Shown here in pieces: positions 37,651 through 48,585 of a stretch of 64,000 nt of DNA. The position numbers and the translations under genes were made by a program. The stretch is from Hyphobacterium sp. SN044 (GTDB lineage: Bacteria; Pseudomonadota; Alphaproteobacteria; Caulobacterales; Maricaulaceae): contig NZ_JAKKUV010000002.1 of NCBI RefSeq assembly GCF_021864465.1, forward strand, positions 403,818-467,817, written 5' to 3'. Below the pieces are notes generated by a model, which was given only the letters and a program-made list of their open reading frames with translations, ran no database searches and was not told the origin of the DNA. Each line of letters starts with the position of its first letter. Position 1 is the stretch's first letter.

Positions 37651-38225
37651 AAGGACGGCCGCTCCGACCAGCGGTCAAAGAGCGCGGTAAGGCCAGGCCG
37701 CCCAGTGCGCCAGTGGCTCTCCGGATAGCGGAAATCGAGATATCCAAGCGCGACGGCGATCGCCACGGCCCCGAGATCGACCGCACCGCCGAATTTGTCG
37801 GATTCGGACTCGAGCTGATCCAGGGCACGGCGGACACCATTTTCCTGGCGCTCGATCCAGAATTTGGACGGTTCGGCATCCGGCTTGGTCAGCTCGACCC
37901 GCCGCGCGACGGTCAGGTCGATCATGCCGTCTGCGAGCGCCTCGAAGCGCAGAACCCGCCAACGGGCCGGGCCGGATTTGGGGATCCAGCGCGGATCGGA
38001 CTGCGCATCGATGAAGTCGCAGATCAGCGGCGAATTGACGAGCGTCGTCGCGCCTTCGCGGGTCAGGGCCGGCACCTTGCCGAGCGGGTTGTTCTCCAGA
38101 AGCTCGGCGCCATTGTCGAACGGGTGCGCAACGATCTCCTCGATCCGAGAGGTCAAGCCCTTCTCACGCAGCAGCACGCGGCATTTGCGGGCGTAGGGCG
38201 AGGTTTCGGAGATGTAGAGCTTCAT
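37620..38225 (-). CDS. Glutathione S-transferase
   Basis: A 201-residue GST with an N-terminal thioredoxin-like domain (MKLYISETSPYARKCRVLLREK, residues 1-22; NNPLGKVPALTREGAT with cis-Pro; NSPLICDFID) and an all-helical C-terminal domain that includes VDLGAVAIAVALGYLDFRYP. It conjugates glutathione to electrophiles or acts as a peroxidase; the class is uncertain. The ATG at 38225 begins the typical beta strand; the 13 codons upstream are not GST-like. Convergent with the TMEM175-family gene. Confidence 0.88.
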   Translation of the reverse strand: MKLYISETSPYARKCRVLLREKGLTSRIEEIVAHPFDNGAELLENNPLGKVPALTREGATTLVNSPLICDFIDAQSDPRWIPKSGPARWRVLRFEALADGMIDLTVARRVELTKPDAEPSKFWIERQENGVRRALDQLESESDKFGGAVDLGAVAIAVALGYLDFRYPESHWRTGRPGLTALFDRWSERPSFQETAPPLAS

Positions 38226-38324
38226 GGCCGGTCCCTTGAGGCGCGCGGCGCGCCTGACGGACACAGATAGTCCCGTGCCCTTCGAAAGGGAATCCGGCAG
38301 TCAGCGAATAACTGAGGAAAAGTG

Positions 38325-38684
38325 TCAGCTATCCAGCTTTGCCGGAACCAGCGTGACGCTTTCGCCGCACCCGCAAGCATCGGTCTCGTTCGGATTGCGG
38401 AACACGAATTTCGAATGCAGCGTCGTGGTCTCGTAATCGATAACGGAACCGAGCAGGAAAAGCAGCGACTTGCCGTCGACCACGATGGAGACGCCCTTGT
38501 CATCGACGCGTTCGTCGAGTGCGTCAGGCTCCGTGACATAATCCATAACGTATTCCATGCCGGCGCAGCCGCCATTCTTCACGCCGACGCGGAGATAACC
38601 GGCATCACGGCCGGCCATGAGTTCCTTGACGCGGTCAGCGGCCGAGTCGGTCAGGCTGAGGGCTTTGGGGCGTTCGCGGGTCAT
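38325..38684 (-). CDS. sufA: A-type Fe-S carrier protein
   Basis: A 119-residue A-type scaffold/carrier that receives Fe-S clusters from SufBCD and passes them to apoproteins. The three conserved cysteines are present: one in GVKNGGCAGMEYV and two in the C-terminal DACGCGES. The N-terminus MTRERPKALSLTDSAADRV fits the family start; the open frame upstream overlaps sufT. It lies 8 nt after sufT and is the last gene of the SUF operon. It could also be called iscA or erpA, but operon position favours sufA. Confidence 0.92.
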   Translation of the reverse strand: MTRERPKALSLTDSAADRVKELMAGRDAGYLRVGVKNGGCAGMEYVMDYVTEPDALDERVDDKGVSIVVDGKSLLFLLGSVIDYETTTLHSKFVFRNPNETDACGCGESVTLVPAKLDS

Positions 38685-38692
38685 GGTGTCGC

Positions 38693-39130
38693 CTAGAGCA
38701 TGTTGAGTTGGAGCCTGGCCTCGTCCGTCATGCGGTCCGGGGTCCAGGGGGGATCGAAGACAAGGTTCACATCGGCGCGGGTGACGCCTTCGACCGTTTC
38801 GGCGGCGTCCTTCACCCATCCCGGCATTTCGCCGGCGACCGGACATCCGGGCGCGGTCAGGGTCATCTCGATCTTCAGCGAATAATCGTCGTCCAGATCG
38901 ACCTTGTAGATCAGACCGAGCTCGTAGATATCGACCGGGATTTCCGGGTCGAAGACGGTTTTCAGCGCCGCGACGACTTCGGTGGTGATCCGTTCGATTT
39001 CCTCGGGCGGGATGGCCGAAACGCTGCCCACGGTCATCTCGTCAGCGGGCACAGGCTCGCTGCCGCCGCTCGAAGGCGGAGAGGACAGGTCGATCACGTC
39101 GCGTTTCACTGTATCGGTCATGGCACTCAT
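38693..39130 (-). CDS. sufT: SUF-system Fe-S assembly protein SufT
   Basis: A 145-residue MIP18/DUF59 protein. SufT helps mature Fe-S enzymes in bacteria with SUF systems. The core reads KTVFDPEIPVDIYELGLIYK, EMTLTAPGCPVAGEMPGWV and VNLVFDPPWTPDRMTDEARL; the reactive Cys is in APGCP. A 35-residue Ser/Pro-rich N-terminal extension precedes the domain. Its ATG immediately follows the sufS stop; a second ATG at 39121 is possible. Confidence 0.92.
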   Translation of the reverse strand: MSAMTDTVKRDVIDLSSPPSSGGSEPVPADEMTVGSVSAIPPEEIERITTEVVAALKTVFDPEIPVDIYELGLIYKVDLDDDYSLKIEMTLTAPGCPVAGEMPGWVKDAAETVEGVTRADVNLVFDPPWTPDRMTDEARLQLNML

Positions 39131-40369
39131 CTAGGTGAGAAACTCGCGCGCCTTGTTCAAGGCGCTGAGAAAGGCGTCAACATCTTCAGGGGTGTTGTAG
39201 ACAGCGAAGCTGGCGCGCGCGCTGGCGCTGACGCCCATGCGCCGCATCAGCGGCTGGGCGCAGTGGTGGCCCGCCCTCACCGCCACGCCGTAGCGATCGA
39301 GGATCTGCGCGATGTCATGCGGGTGCGCCCAGTCGGCCGCGAAAGACAGGATCGCTCCCTTTTCCTGTGCCGTGCCGAGGATGCGAACACCGTCCATCGC
39401 GGACAGTCCCTGCGTCGCGCGATCGAGCAGCGCCTTCTCGTGCTCCATCACCGCCGTGCGGTCGAGGCCGGTCATCCAGTCGATGGCCGCGCCTAGGCCG
39501 ATGACATCGGCGATGGAAGGCGTTCCCGCCTCGAACTTGTGCGGCACGTCGGCAAAGGTCACGCCGTCCTCGAACACATCGGCGATCATCTCGCCGCCGC
39601 CGAGGAAGGGCGGCAACCGGTCGAGCCAGTCGCCTGACGCGTAGAGCGCCCCGGCCCCGGTCGGGCCATAAAGCTTGTGACCGGTCAGGGCGAAGAAATC
39701 GCAGCCGATCTCCGACACGTCGACGGCCATGTGAACCGCTGATTGGGAGCCATCGATCAGAACAGCCGCGCCCCTGGCGTGCGCCAGTTCCGTTATGCGG
39801 CTGGCGTCGGTGGCCGTGCCGAGCACGTTCGACATGTGGGTGATGGCGACGAGTTTCGTCTTCGGCCCGATCAGCGCCTCAAGCGCGGCGTAGTCGAGTT
39901 CGCCCGCATCGGTGACCGGAGCCCATTTCACTTCGACGCCCGCGCGCTCCTTGAGGAGGAGCCAGGGCACGATGTTGGAATGGTGCTCCATCTGGCTGAG
40001 GACGATCTCGTCTCCGGGCTTCAGCGTGCTGCCGAAGCTGTAGGCGACGAGATTGATCGCCTCGGTCGTGCCGCGAGTCAGCACGATCTGCTCGGGCCGG
40101 TCCGCACCGATGAAGCGCGCGACCTTCTCTCGGGCCCCCTCGAAGGCCGCCGTCGCCTCGTTGGCGAGCGTATGCAGCCCCCGATGCACATTGGCGTAGC
40201 TATGCTCGTAGACACCGCTGACCGCATCGATCACCGCGCGCGGCTTCTGGGCCGAGGCGGCGCTGTCGAGATAGACGAGCGGCTGGCCGTTCACTTCGCG
40301 CTTCAGGATCGGGAATTGCTCCCGGATCGCGGCGACATCGAGGGTGGGAACTTTGACGGGCGCGTTCAT
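39131..40369 (-). CDS. sufS: Group II cysteine desulfurase SufS
   Basis: SufS (412 residues) is a PLP enzyme that removes sulfur from cysteine as a persulfide. The PLP Lys lies in FALTGHKLYGPTGAGALY, and the persulfide-forming Cys in VAVRAGHHCAQPLMRRMG. The usual YLDSAASAQKP start is near residue 31. The ATG at 40369 (MNAPVKV) is preferred. Its ribosome site is a G-rich tract at the edge of an 88-bp palindromic repeat. SufE is not in this window. Confidence 0.95.
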   Translation of the reverse strand: MNAPVKVPTLDVAAIREQFPILKREVNGQPLVYLDSAASAQKPRAVIDAVSGVYEHSYANVHRGLHTLANEATAAFEGAREKVARFIGADRPEQIVLTRGTTEAINLVAYSFGSTLKPGDEIVLSQMEHHSNIVPWLLLKERAGVEVKWAPVTDAGELDYAALEALIGPKTKLVAITHMSNVLGTATDASRITELAHARGAAVLIDGSQSAVHMAVDVSEIGCDFFALTGHKLYGPTGAGALYASGDWLDRLPPFLGGGEMIADVFEDGVTFADVPHKFEAGTPSIADVIGLGAAIDWMTGLDRTAVMEHEKALLDRATQGLSAMDGVRILGTAQEKGAILSFAADWAHPHDIAQILDRYGVAVRAGHHCAQPLMRRMGVSASARASFAVYNTPEDVDAFLSALNKAREFLT

Positions 40370-40376
40370 TGGAATG

Positions 40377-40464
40377 CCCCCCACCCCAACCCTCCCCCGA
40401 CGGGGGAGGGAGAAGACACGCCATACCCATTCCCTCCCCTTAAGGGGAGGGTCAGGGTGGGGTG
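40377..40464. repeat. 88-bp palindromic repeat between sufD and sufS
   Basis: The element starts with six C and ends ggtggggtg. The outer arms (CACCCCA...ACCCTCCCC against GGGGAGGGT...TGGGGTG) pair with a 5-nt bulge, and each half also folds on itself (ctcccccgacgggggag and ctccccttaaggggag). It differs from the copy at 41596-41683 at nine of 88 positions. Read in the operon direction its last bases give the G-rich tract 7 nt before the sufS start. Confidence 0.85.
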
Positions 40465-40481
40465 AAGGATCAAAGAGCTGT

Positions 40482-41588
40482 TCACGACAGCGCCTCCAGA
40501 CCCGTCACCAGGTCTTCAAGCAGCGAGTCACGGATCTGCGGATCGCGAATCCGATCAAGGGGTTCGGCAAGGAAGCTGCGGATCAGAATCGCCCGGGCCT
40601 GTGCCTCGGGCAGGCCACGCTGGCGCATGTAGAACAGCGCCGTCTCGTCGATCGCACCGAGCGCGTTGCCGTGCGCGCACTGCACGTCATCGGCGTAGAT
40701 TTCGAGCTCGGGCTTGGCGTCAATTTCGGCGCGATCACCCAGCATGAGGGCCCGGTGCGTCATGCGCGCGTCGGTGCGCTGCGCCTCGCGTTCGACATGG
40801 ATCTTGCCCTGAAAGACGCCGTGGCCGTGCGAGGCCACCGCGCCCTTGGTCAGTTGGGACAGGTTTCCTTCCGGACCGGAGATAGTGGCTGTCGTCGTCA
40901 GGTCGGCATGGCGGTTCGGCGCCAGCAGATAGACTGCGTCCATCACCGCCTCGGCCTTGGCGCCGGGATGGGCGAGATGGGTTTCGAGACGCACCAGCTT
41001 GCCGCCGAAGGTCAGTGTCGTCTGGCGCAGGGACGCGCCCTCACCCAGATCGACCCCGCTGGAGACGGCCAGGATTCCCGGGCAATCGCCTATCGAGACG
41101 ATACGATCCAGCGAGGCGCCCTCACCGATCCGGTAGAGCACCGCGATATTGGCGAAACCGCCGTCCGCGACGCTCAGTCGTTCACGCACCTGCGCCGAGA
41201 CACCCGTCGGCACTTCGACCACGTAGATGGCGTGACCAACGCCGACAGATGCTGTCACTTCGAGCGACAGGCTTTCGCCCTCGCTCAGTGTGTAGATGCG
41301 GGCCTCACCGCCGAGCGCGCCGGCAAGACGCGGCAGAATATCGGTTGGGGCATGTCTGATCGGCAGCTTCGCATCGGGTTCACGCGTTCCGGTGATCGCG
41401 ATCGTGCCTGCCTCGGTGATGTTGCCGGTCAGGCGGCGCAGATCGGTCCATTTCCAGGCTTCGTCGCGCTTGTTCGGCAGACCGCGGTTTTCCAGCGCGG
41501 CGCGCGTGGCCGCACGCCAGCCGGTCGCGCCGTCGAGCGCGTCCAGCAGGGCCGTTTCGGCGGGTGTGAGTTTCAACGGGAGAGTCAT
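40482..41588 (-). CDS. sufD: Fe-S cluster assembly protein SufD
   Basis: SufD (368 residues) pairs with SufB on the SufC ATPases to build Fe-S clusters. The N-terminal helical part reads LPNKRDEAWKWTDLRRL, and the beta-helix ends in RAEIDAKPELEIYADDVQCA, the SufB/SufD family signature (residues about 304-323), followed by HGNALGAIDETALFYMRQRG. The ATG at 41588 (MTLPLKL) lies 7 nt from the G-rich end of the second 88-bp repeat. The gap to sufS is filled by the first repeat copy. Confidence 0.94.
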   Translation of the reverse strand: MTLPLKLTPAETALLDALDGATGWRAATRAALENRGLPNKRDEAWKWTDLRRLTGNITEAGTIAITGTREPDAKLPIRHAPTDILPRLAGALGGEARIYTLSEGESLSLEVTASVGVGHAIYVVEVPTGVSAQVRERLSVADGGFANIAVLYRIGEGASLDRIVSIGDCPGILAVSSGVDLGEGASLRQTTLTFGGKLVRLETHLAHPGAKAEAVMDAVYLLAPNRHADLTTTATISGPEGNLSQLTKGAVASHGHGVFQGKIHVEREAQRTDARMTHRALMLGDRAEIDAKPELEIYADDVQCAHGNALGAIDETALFYMRQRGLPEAQARAILIRSFLAEPLDRIRDPQIRDSLLEDLVTGLEALS

Positions 41589-41595
41589 ACGAATA

Positions 41596-41683
41596 CCCCC
41601 CACCCCAACCCTCCCCCGCGAGGGGAGGGAGAAGAAACGCCGAGGCCATTCCCTCCCCTTGAGGGGAGGGTCAGGGTGGGGTG
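41596..41683. repeat. 88-bp palindromic repeat between sufC and sufD
   Basis: Same layout as the element at 40377-40464, with 79 of 88 positions identical. The loops ccgcgagg and ttga differ from the other copy, and one variable patch lies in the centre. In the operon direction it starts 17 nt after the sufC stop and ends 7 nt before the sufD start codon. Confidence 0.85.
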
Positions 41684-41700
41684 ACTGTCGAAAACTGAAG

Positions 41701-42459
<759 letters not shown>

Positions 42460-42491
42460 GGGGAGGTCTTTCCGGGCGGTCTGTGCGCCTC

Positions 42492-43097
42492 TTATTCGAT
42501 TGAATCCGCTTGGTTCATCACGGCAGCGCAATAGAAGTCCACGCCGCGGCCGACCGCGCCGGTCGCAAGCGTACAGGTCGCCGACTCGTCGCTGTCGAAC
42601 GTGATCGAGACGGCCGCTTCGAGGTCGAGCGCCTCGCCATCCCAGGCGTAGAAGCTGGCATAGTGCTCGATCGCGCTGGACCGTGCCTGAACGACGAACA
42701 GGCCGGGCGCGACGGCCTCGAAGGTGTGACCGCTGATTTCGCGGCTGGCGACGGTATAGCCGCGCTCGCCGCCCATGATCAGCAGCATTTCGGTGTTCAC
42801 ATTACCGGTGATCAGCGGGACCAGAATGTCGTCGAACCCGTTGCCGTCGAGGTCTTCAAGGCGAGGATAGAAGAAGCTCTCGGTCTCGAACTCATCGGTC
42901 CACAGGCAGTCACCTTCGGCGTTCGTAACGATCAGGATACCGCTCTCGCCCCACTCGCCAGGCTCGAAGGTGAAGGTCGCGGTCGCGCCATCGGCTGTGG
43001 TCAGCACACAATCCTGATGCGTGCCTCCGTATTCCAGATCGGCGCAGGACGGCAGGGAAGCGGTTTGAAGCACCAGCGCGGCGAAAATGGAAATCAT
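42492..43097 (-). CDS. Secreted protein of unknown function inside the SUF operon
   Basis: The 201-residue product is not recognised. It has a hydrophobic N-terminus (MISIFAALVLQTASLPSCADL) that can act as a Sec signal. The central LEDLDGNGFDDILVP is a DxDGxGxxD calcium loop as in FG-GAP/EF-hand-like beta-propeller repeats. Six cysteines, mostly spaced for disulfides, also suggest export. It overlaps the upstream 90-aa gene by four bases (ATGA) and lies before sufC, so it is translated with SUF genes although a periplasmic protein is odd there. Confidence 0.7.
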   Translation of the reverse strand: MISIFAALVLQTASLPSCADLEYGGTHQDCVLTTADGATATFTFEPGEWGESGILIVTNAEGDCLWTDEFETESFFYPRLEDLDGNGFDDILVPLITGNVNTEMLLIMGGERGYTVASREISGHTFEAVAPGLFVVQARSSAIEHYASFYAWDGEALDLEAAVSITFDSDESATCTLATGAVGRGVDFYCAAVMNQADSIE

Positions 43098-43365
43098 GAC
43101 CCTGCCCTTCCCCTGTAATCCGCGAGCGAACGCTCCGGATCGACCTTGTCACGCACGCTCAGAATGAAAGCGCCGATGCCCATGAGGACGCCGGCAGCGA
43201 TGCCGACGAATTGCATCAGTGGCGAACCGCCCGCGTCGAGCACGATCACCACGAACATCGCGAGCGCAGCGGCCAGCGCGAAGGTGACGATCCAGCCAGC
43301 CGCCGCGATCGGCGCGAAGGCGCTGTTCGTCTTCGCCGGGTCGAGGCGGGCGAACCAGTAGGTCA

Positions 43366-43366
<1 letters not shown>
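43094..43366 (-). CDS. 90-aa membrane protein of unknown function inside the SUF operon
   Basis: A 90-residue protein with two transmembrane helices (about residues 19-42 and 48-70) and a cytoplasmic-looking C-terminus (VRDKVDPERSLADYRGRAGS). The ATG at 43366 shares one base with the sufB stop (TGATG), and the tail overlaps the next gene by four bases. This indicates that both unknown genes are tightly coupled to sufB. No known SUF component has this shape. Confidence 0.65.
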
Positions 43367-44882
<1,516 letters not shown>

Positions 44883-44883
<1 letters not shown>

Positions 44884-46031
44884 CAGGCAATCTCCTTCAG
44901 CCTGGGCGCGACCCGCGCATATTCGCGCGTCCACGCCTTGATGAATTGATCGATGTCGGCCTCGGTCGTGCTCCAACCGAGACTGACGCGAATGCCGCAG
45001 CGCGCGAGGTCTTCGCCGACGATCGCTGTCCAGGGGCGGGGCGCGGTCGATTTGCCGGACGAGCACGCGGAGCCCGCGCTGATGCAAATCCCGGCGAGGT
45101 CCAGCGCGATCACCTGCATGCCGCCATCCCAGCCGGGAATGGCGATCGCCAGACAGTTGGGCGTACGCGGCACATCGCCGCCGATGACGACCGCATGCGG
45201 TGCGGCGGCACGGATGGCGATTTCCGCCTTGTCCCGCAACGCGGCGAGCCCGGTGTATTGTTCCTCGTCACGTACAGCGGCCTCGACCGCAGCGGCGAAG
45301 CCGCAGGCGCCCGGAACGTTCTCTGTGCCGGAACGGCGGCCCTTCTCCTGACCCCCGCCGCGGCGCGGCAGGTCGCATGGTGCATCACACGACACGATCA
45401 GCGCGCCGACGCCCTGCGGGCCGCCGACCTTGTGCGCCGAGATCGAGGCGTAATGCGCGCCGGAGCGACCGAAATGGAAGCCGGTCTTGCCGAGCGTCTG
45501 CACGGCATCGACCAAAAGCAGGCCTTCGGCGGCGCGGATCATTGCGCCGGCCTCGTCGATCGGCTGGATGACGCCGGTTTCGCTGGTGACGGCCTGCAGG
45601 CAGGCGAAGGGACGGCCCTCGGTATCGCGATCCCAGTTCGTCAGCCGCTGTTCGAGCCAGCGCAAATCGATCTGGCCGTTCGGAAGGGCCGGAACGATTT
45701 CGACCGGATAGCCGGTCGCGTGTGCGCCCATCCAGGCCGCGTCATGCTCCAGCACCGAAACGAGAATGCGCTTTACGTCCGGGCAGGTCAGCGCCGCGGC
45801 AATCGCCAGATTGTTCGATTCCGTGCCGCCGGAGGTGAAGGTCAGATCTTGAGACCGCGTGCCGATCGCCTTTGCAATCGCCGAGCGCGCGTTTTCCAGC
45901 AGGGTGCGCGCACAGCGCCCGGCCCCGTGAACGGAAGACGGATTTCCGCCGATCGCCATCGCCTTCAGCATGGCGTCCCGGGCCTCGGGCCGGATGGGCG
46001 AGGTTGCGTTATGATCGAGATAGACGGGCAA
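44883..46031 (-). CDS. iscS: Group I (IscS/NifS-type) cysteine desulfurase
   Basis: A 382-residue PLP-dependent desulfurase of the IscS/NifS type. The start is [20 protein letters not shown]. The PLP Lys is in [16 protein letters not shown] and the persulfide Cys in [14 protein letters not shown]. With sufS further down, the operon encodes two desulfurases from different groups. It lies 3 nt after iscR and shares a base with sufB. The iscS label is by class; another desulfurase name would also fit. Confidence 0.88.
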
Positions 46032-46034
46032 AAT

Positions 46035-46526
46035 CTACTCCGCAGCCATGCCTGCGACGGAAGCTTTCGAGGGTTTCGGCATGCGCGGATCGCTGAACGC
46101 CATGCTCGCGGCGCCCATGACGCGATGCTCAACCACGTCTTCCAGCGTGATCGAATTGAAGAACAGGAAGATGTGACGGCCCAGCTCGTCCCAGACGTCG
46201 TGCGTGATGCACCGCATGCCGGTCTTCATGCAACCCTTCGGATTGCCGGCGCAGCGGCGCGGATCGATGTCTTCCTCGACCGCCTTGATGACGTCCGACA
46301 GCCGGATTTCATTGGCAGGACGCGCCAGGCTGTAGCCGCCGCCGGGGCCGCGGGCCGACGCCACGACATTGCCGCGGCGCAGCTTGGCGAACAATTGTTC
46401 AAGATAGGAAAGCGAGATTGCCTGGCGCGAGGCAATGTCGGCCAGCGTGACCGGACCTTCGGCATCGCGAGAGGCCAGATCGGCCATCGCCATCACCGCA
46501 TAACGGCCCTTGGTGCTCAACTTCAT
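46035..46526 (-). CDS. iscR: Rrf2-family Fe-S regulator IscR
   Basis: A 163-residue Rrf2 regulator. The N-terminal winged helix reads MKLSTKGRYAVMAMADLASR, with the recognition helix in AISLSYLEQLFAKLRR. The three cysteines of the cluster site are in RRCAGNPKGCMKTGMRCITH. It leads the SUF operon and should repress or activate it according to Fe-S status; a possible operator lies about 97-118 bp upstream of the start. The tail (PRMPKPSKASVAGMAAE) is longer than in E. coli IscR. Confidence 0.93.
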   Translation of the reverse strand: MKLSTKGRYAVMAMADLASRDAEGPVTLADIASRQAISLSYLEQLFAKLRRGNVVASARGPGGGYSLARPANEIRLSDVIKAVEEDIDPRRCAGNPKGCMKTGMRCITHDVWDELGRHIFLFFNSITLEDVVEHRVMGAASMAFSDPRMPKPSKASVAGMAAE

Positions 46527-46622
46527 GACATTCCTCCCCTAAAGGCTCGCATCGCCCGGGTCGCCTGTGCTATCAGGCCCGCCATCTCAACCAGCGTTCC
46601 GCTGGCTTCATCGCAGGAACTA

Positions 46623-46644
46623 ATTATCTGACCATTGGAGTCAA
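46623..46644 (-). promoter_or_regulatory. Candidate IscR-type operator upstream of iscR
   Basis: Read on the minus strand: TTGACTCCAATGGTCA then GATAAT. TGAC and GTCA form an inverted repeat separated by seven bases, and GATAAT looks like a -10 box, so the operator would overlap the promoter. The shape recalls the TTGAC-N-GTCA IscR motifs I remember for alphaproteobacteria; no matrix scan was run. Confidence 0.45.
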
Positions 46645-46738
46645 GAATTAACGCGGCAGATTAGCGCACCTTGGCGCAGTGAATGAGCCGCTTACCTGAC
46701 TGGAATGGTAGGGTATCACAGATCGGACCTTTTGCAGC

Positions 46739-47404
46739 ATGCCTGACGTCATCATTCCCGGCCCGGCCGGCCGCATCGAAGGCAAGTACAGCCCCGGCAA
46801 GGGCGAGACCCCGCCGATCGCGCTGATTCTCCATGCTCACCCTCTGGGTGGCGGGCATATGGAGAATGTCTCCTCGCTGATGATGTACGACATCTTCCGC
46901 AAGCGCGGCTTCGCGACGCTGCGGTTCAATTTCCGCGGCGTAGGACGCAGCGAAGGCACCTATGATCAGGGCCTCGGCGAATTGTCCGACGCGGCGACCG
47001 CGCTCGACTGGATCCAGACCTATAACGGCAATGCACCCTTCTCCTGGGTCGCGGGGCATTCCTTCGGCGCATGGATCGGCATGCAGCTTCTGATGCGCCG
47101 CCCGGAAGTGGCCGGCTTCATCTCGGTCGCGCCGCCGACCAACATGTACGACTTCACCTTCCTCGCGCCCTGCCCGGCCTCCGGCCTGATCGTCCACGGC
47201 AGCGACGACCGCATCGTCCCGGCCGACGACATGGAGCGCGTGATGAGCAAGGTGCGCGCCCAGAAGGGCATCGACATCCGCCGCCAGATCGAACCCGGCG
47301 CGGGGCACATGTTCACCAATCACATGGAGCAGCTGGAAAAGCGGATCGAGGACTATCTCGACGAGCGCCTGCCCATCGTGTTCCGGGAACGCGCCACGGA
47401 GTAG
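46739..47404 (+). CDS. Alpha/beta hydrolase
   Basis: A 221-residue alpha/beta hydrolase of the bacterial COG2945-like type. Motifs are LILHAHPLGGGHMENVSS, FNFRGVGRSEGTYDQGLGE, nucleophile elbow WVAGHSFGAWIG (Ser in GHSFG), Asp in HGSDDRIVPADDME and His in EPGAGHMFTNHMEQ. No signal peptide is present. It is transcribed divergently from iscR with a 212-bp spacer. The catalytic triad is intact; the substrate is unknown. Confidence 0.88.
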   Translation: MPDVIIPGPAGRIEGKYSPGKGETPPIALILHAHPLGGGHMENVSSLMMYDIFRKRGFATLRFNFRGVGRSEGTYDQGLGELSDAATALDWIQTYNGNAPFSWVAGHSFGAWIGMQLLMRRPEVAGFISVAPPTNMYDFTFLAPCPASGLIVHGSDDRIVPADDMERVMSKVRAQKGIDIRRQIEPGAGHMFTNHMEQLEKRIEDYLDERLPIVFRERATE

Positions 47405-47405
47405 C

Positions 47406-48512
47406 TCAGGCCCGCGCGATCTCGCCGCCGGTCATCGGCTCCGGCACGCCGGTGGTCGTCGGGATCGACAATGGCACGCCGCGCACAGAGCGGACGGCAA
47501 GCCAGGCGAAGGCCTGCGCCTCCATCAGATCCCCGTTCCATCCCGCCGCCTCGACCGGTTCGACCGGGCAGCCCGCAGCGTTTGCGATTGCCTCCATCAT
47601 CGCCGGGTTCTTGCGGCCGCCGCCTGTCGCCAGAACGCGGCGCGGCGTTCCCATTGAGCGGATCGCATCGCCAACCGTTTTCGCGGTGAAAGCGGTCAGT
47701 GTGGCCGCGCCATCCGTGGGAGAGAGGCCTTCGACCGGCTGCAGCGAGAAATCCCACCGGTCGAGCGATTTGGGCGGCGTCTTTGCGAAGAAGGGGTGCT
47801 CCATCAGCGCAGAGAGCGCCTTGGTATCCACCGTCCCTGCGCGCGCCAGTCGGCCGTCGCGGTCGAAATTCTCGTCTGTGTGCCGGGCGCACCAGGCATC
47901 GAGGAGGCCGCTGGCCGGACCCGTGTCGAAGGCGACGGGCGGTGCATCCGCCATCAGCCAGGTGACGTTGGCAACGCCTCCGAGATTGAGCACGGCGAGC
48001 GGCAGGTCCTGCCCGTCCCGCTCGGCGAGCGCGGCGTGGTAGAGCGGCGCGAGCGGCGCACCCTGGCCACCGGCCTCCACATCCATTGTCCTGAAATCGT
48101 AGACCACATCGATCCCGAGCCGGCGCGCGAGCGCCTCGCCATCGCCGAGTTGCCGCGTCGCTCCGGGCACGTCGCCGGCCGGCGCGCGGTGCAGCACGGT
48201 CTGACCGTGAAAGCCGATCAGGTCGATATCGTCGGGGTGCAGGCCATTCTCCCGGATCAGGCGCTGCACGGCATGGGCGTGCGCGTCGATCAGGACGTGG
48301 TTAGCGGCTTCGAATTCTTCCGGGTCGTCGCCCTCGAATTTCCATTTGAGCGCGGCATCGACTGCCGCCTGCAGCAGGGCACGCTCTTTCGGGGAGTAGG
48401 GCTGTTCGAGACCGGGGCCGAAATCGACCACGGACTCGCCGTCGGTCTCGATCAGGGCGGCGTCGACCCCATCGAGCGACGTCCCGCTCATCAATCCGAT
48501 GACGCGGTACAT
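47406..48512 (-). CDS. anmK: Anhydro-N-acetylmuramic acid kinase
   Basis: AnmK (368 residues) phosphorylates and opens anhydroMurNAc recovered from peptidoglycan turnover. Family motifs are [20 protein letters not shown] at the N-terminus, [29 protein letters not shown] and [15 protein letters not shown]. The ATG at 48512 ([10 protein letters not shown]) has GGGGAGA just upstream; nine extra codons were rejected. Divergent from tyrS. It pairs functionally with the transglycosylase and amidase in this window. Confidence 0.94.
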   Translation of the reverse strand: MYRVIGLMSGTSLDGVDAALIETDGESVVDFGPGLEQPYSPKERALLQAAVDAALKWKFEGDDPEEFEAANHVLIDAHAHAVQRLIRENGLHPDDIDLIGFHGQTVLHRAPAGDVPGATRQLGDGEALARRLGIDVVYDFRTMDVEAGGQGAPLAPLYHAALAERDGQDLPLAVLNLGGVANVTWLMADAPPVAFDTGPASGLLDAWCARHTDENFDRDGRLARAGTVDTKALSALMEHPFFAKTPPKSLDRWDFSLQPVEGLSPTDGAATLTAFTAKTVGDAIRSMGTPRRVLATGGGRKNPAMMEAIANAAGCPVEPVEAAGWNGDLMEAQAFAWLAVRSVRGVPLSIPTTTGVPEPMTGGEIARA

Positions 48513-48585
48513 ATCTCCCCTTTCCGTTTCGGCGCGCACGCCGCTAAAAGACGCAACTCAACCGACCAGTCCGGGAATGCCGAAG

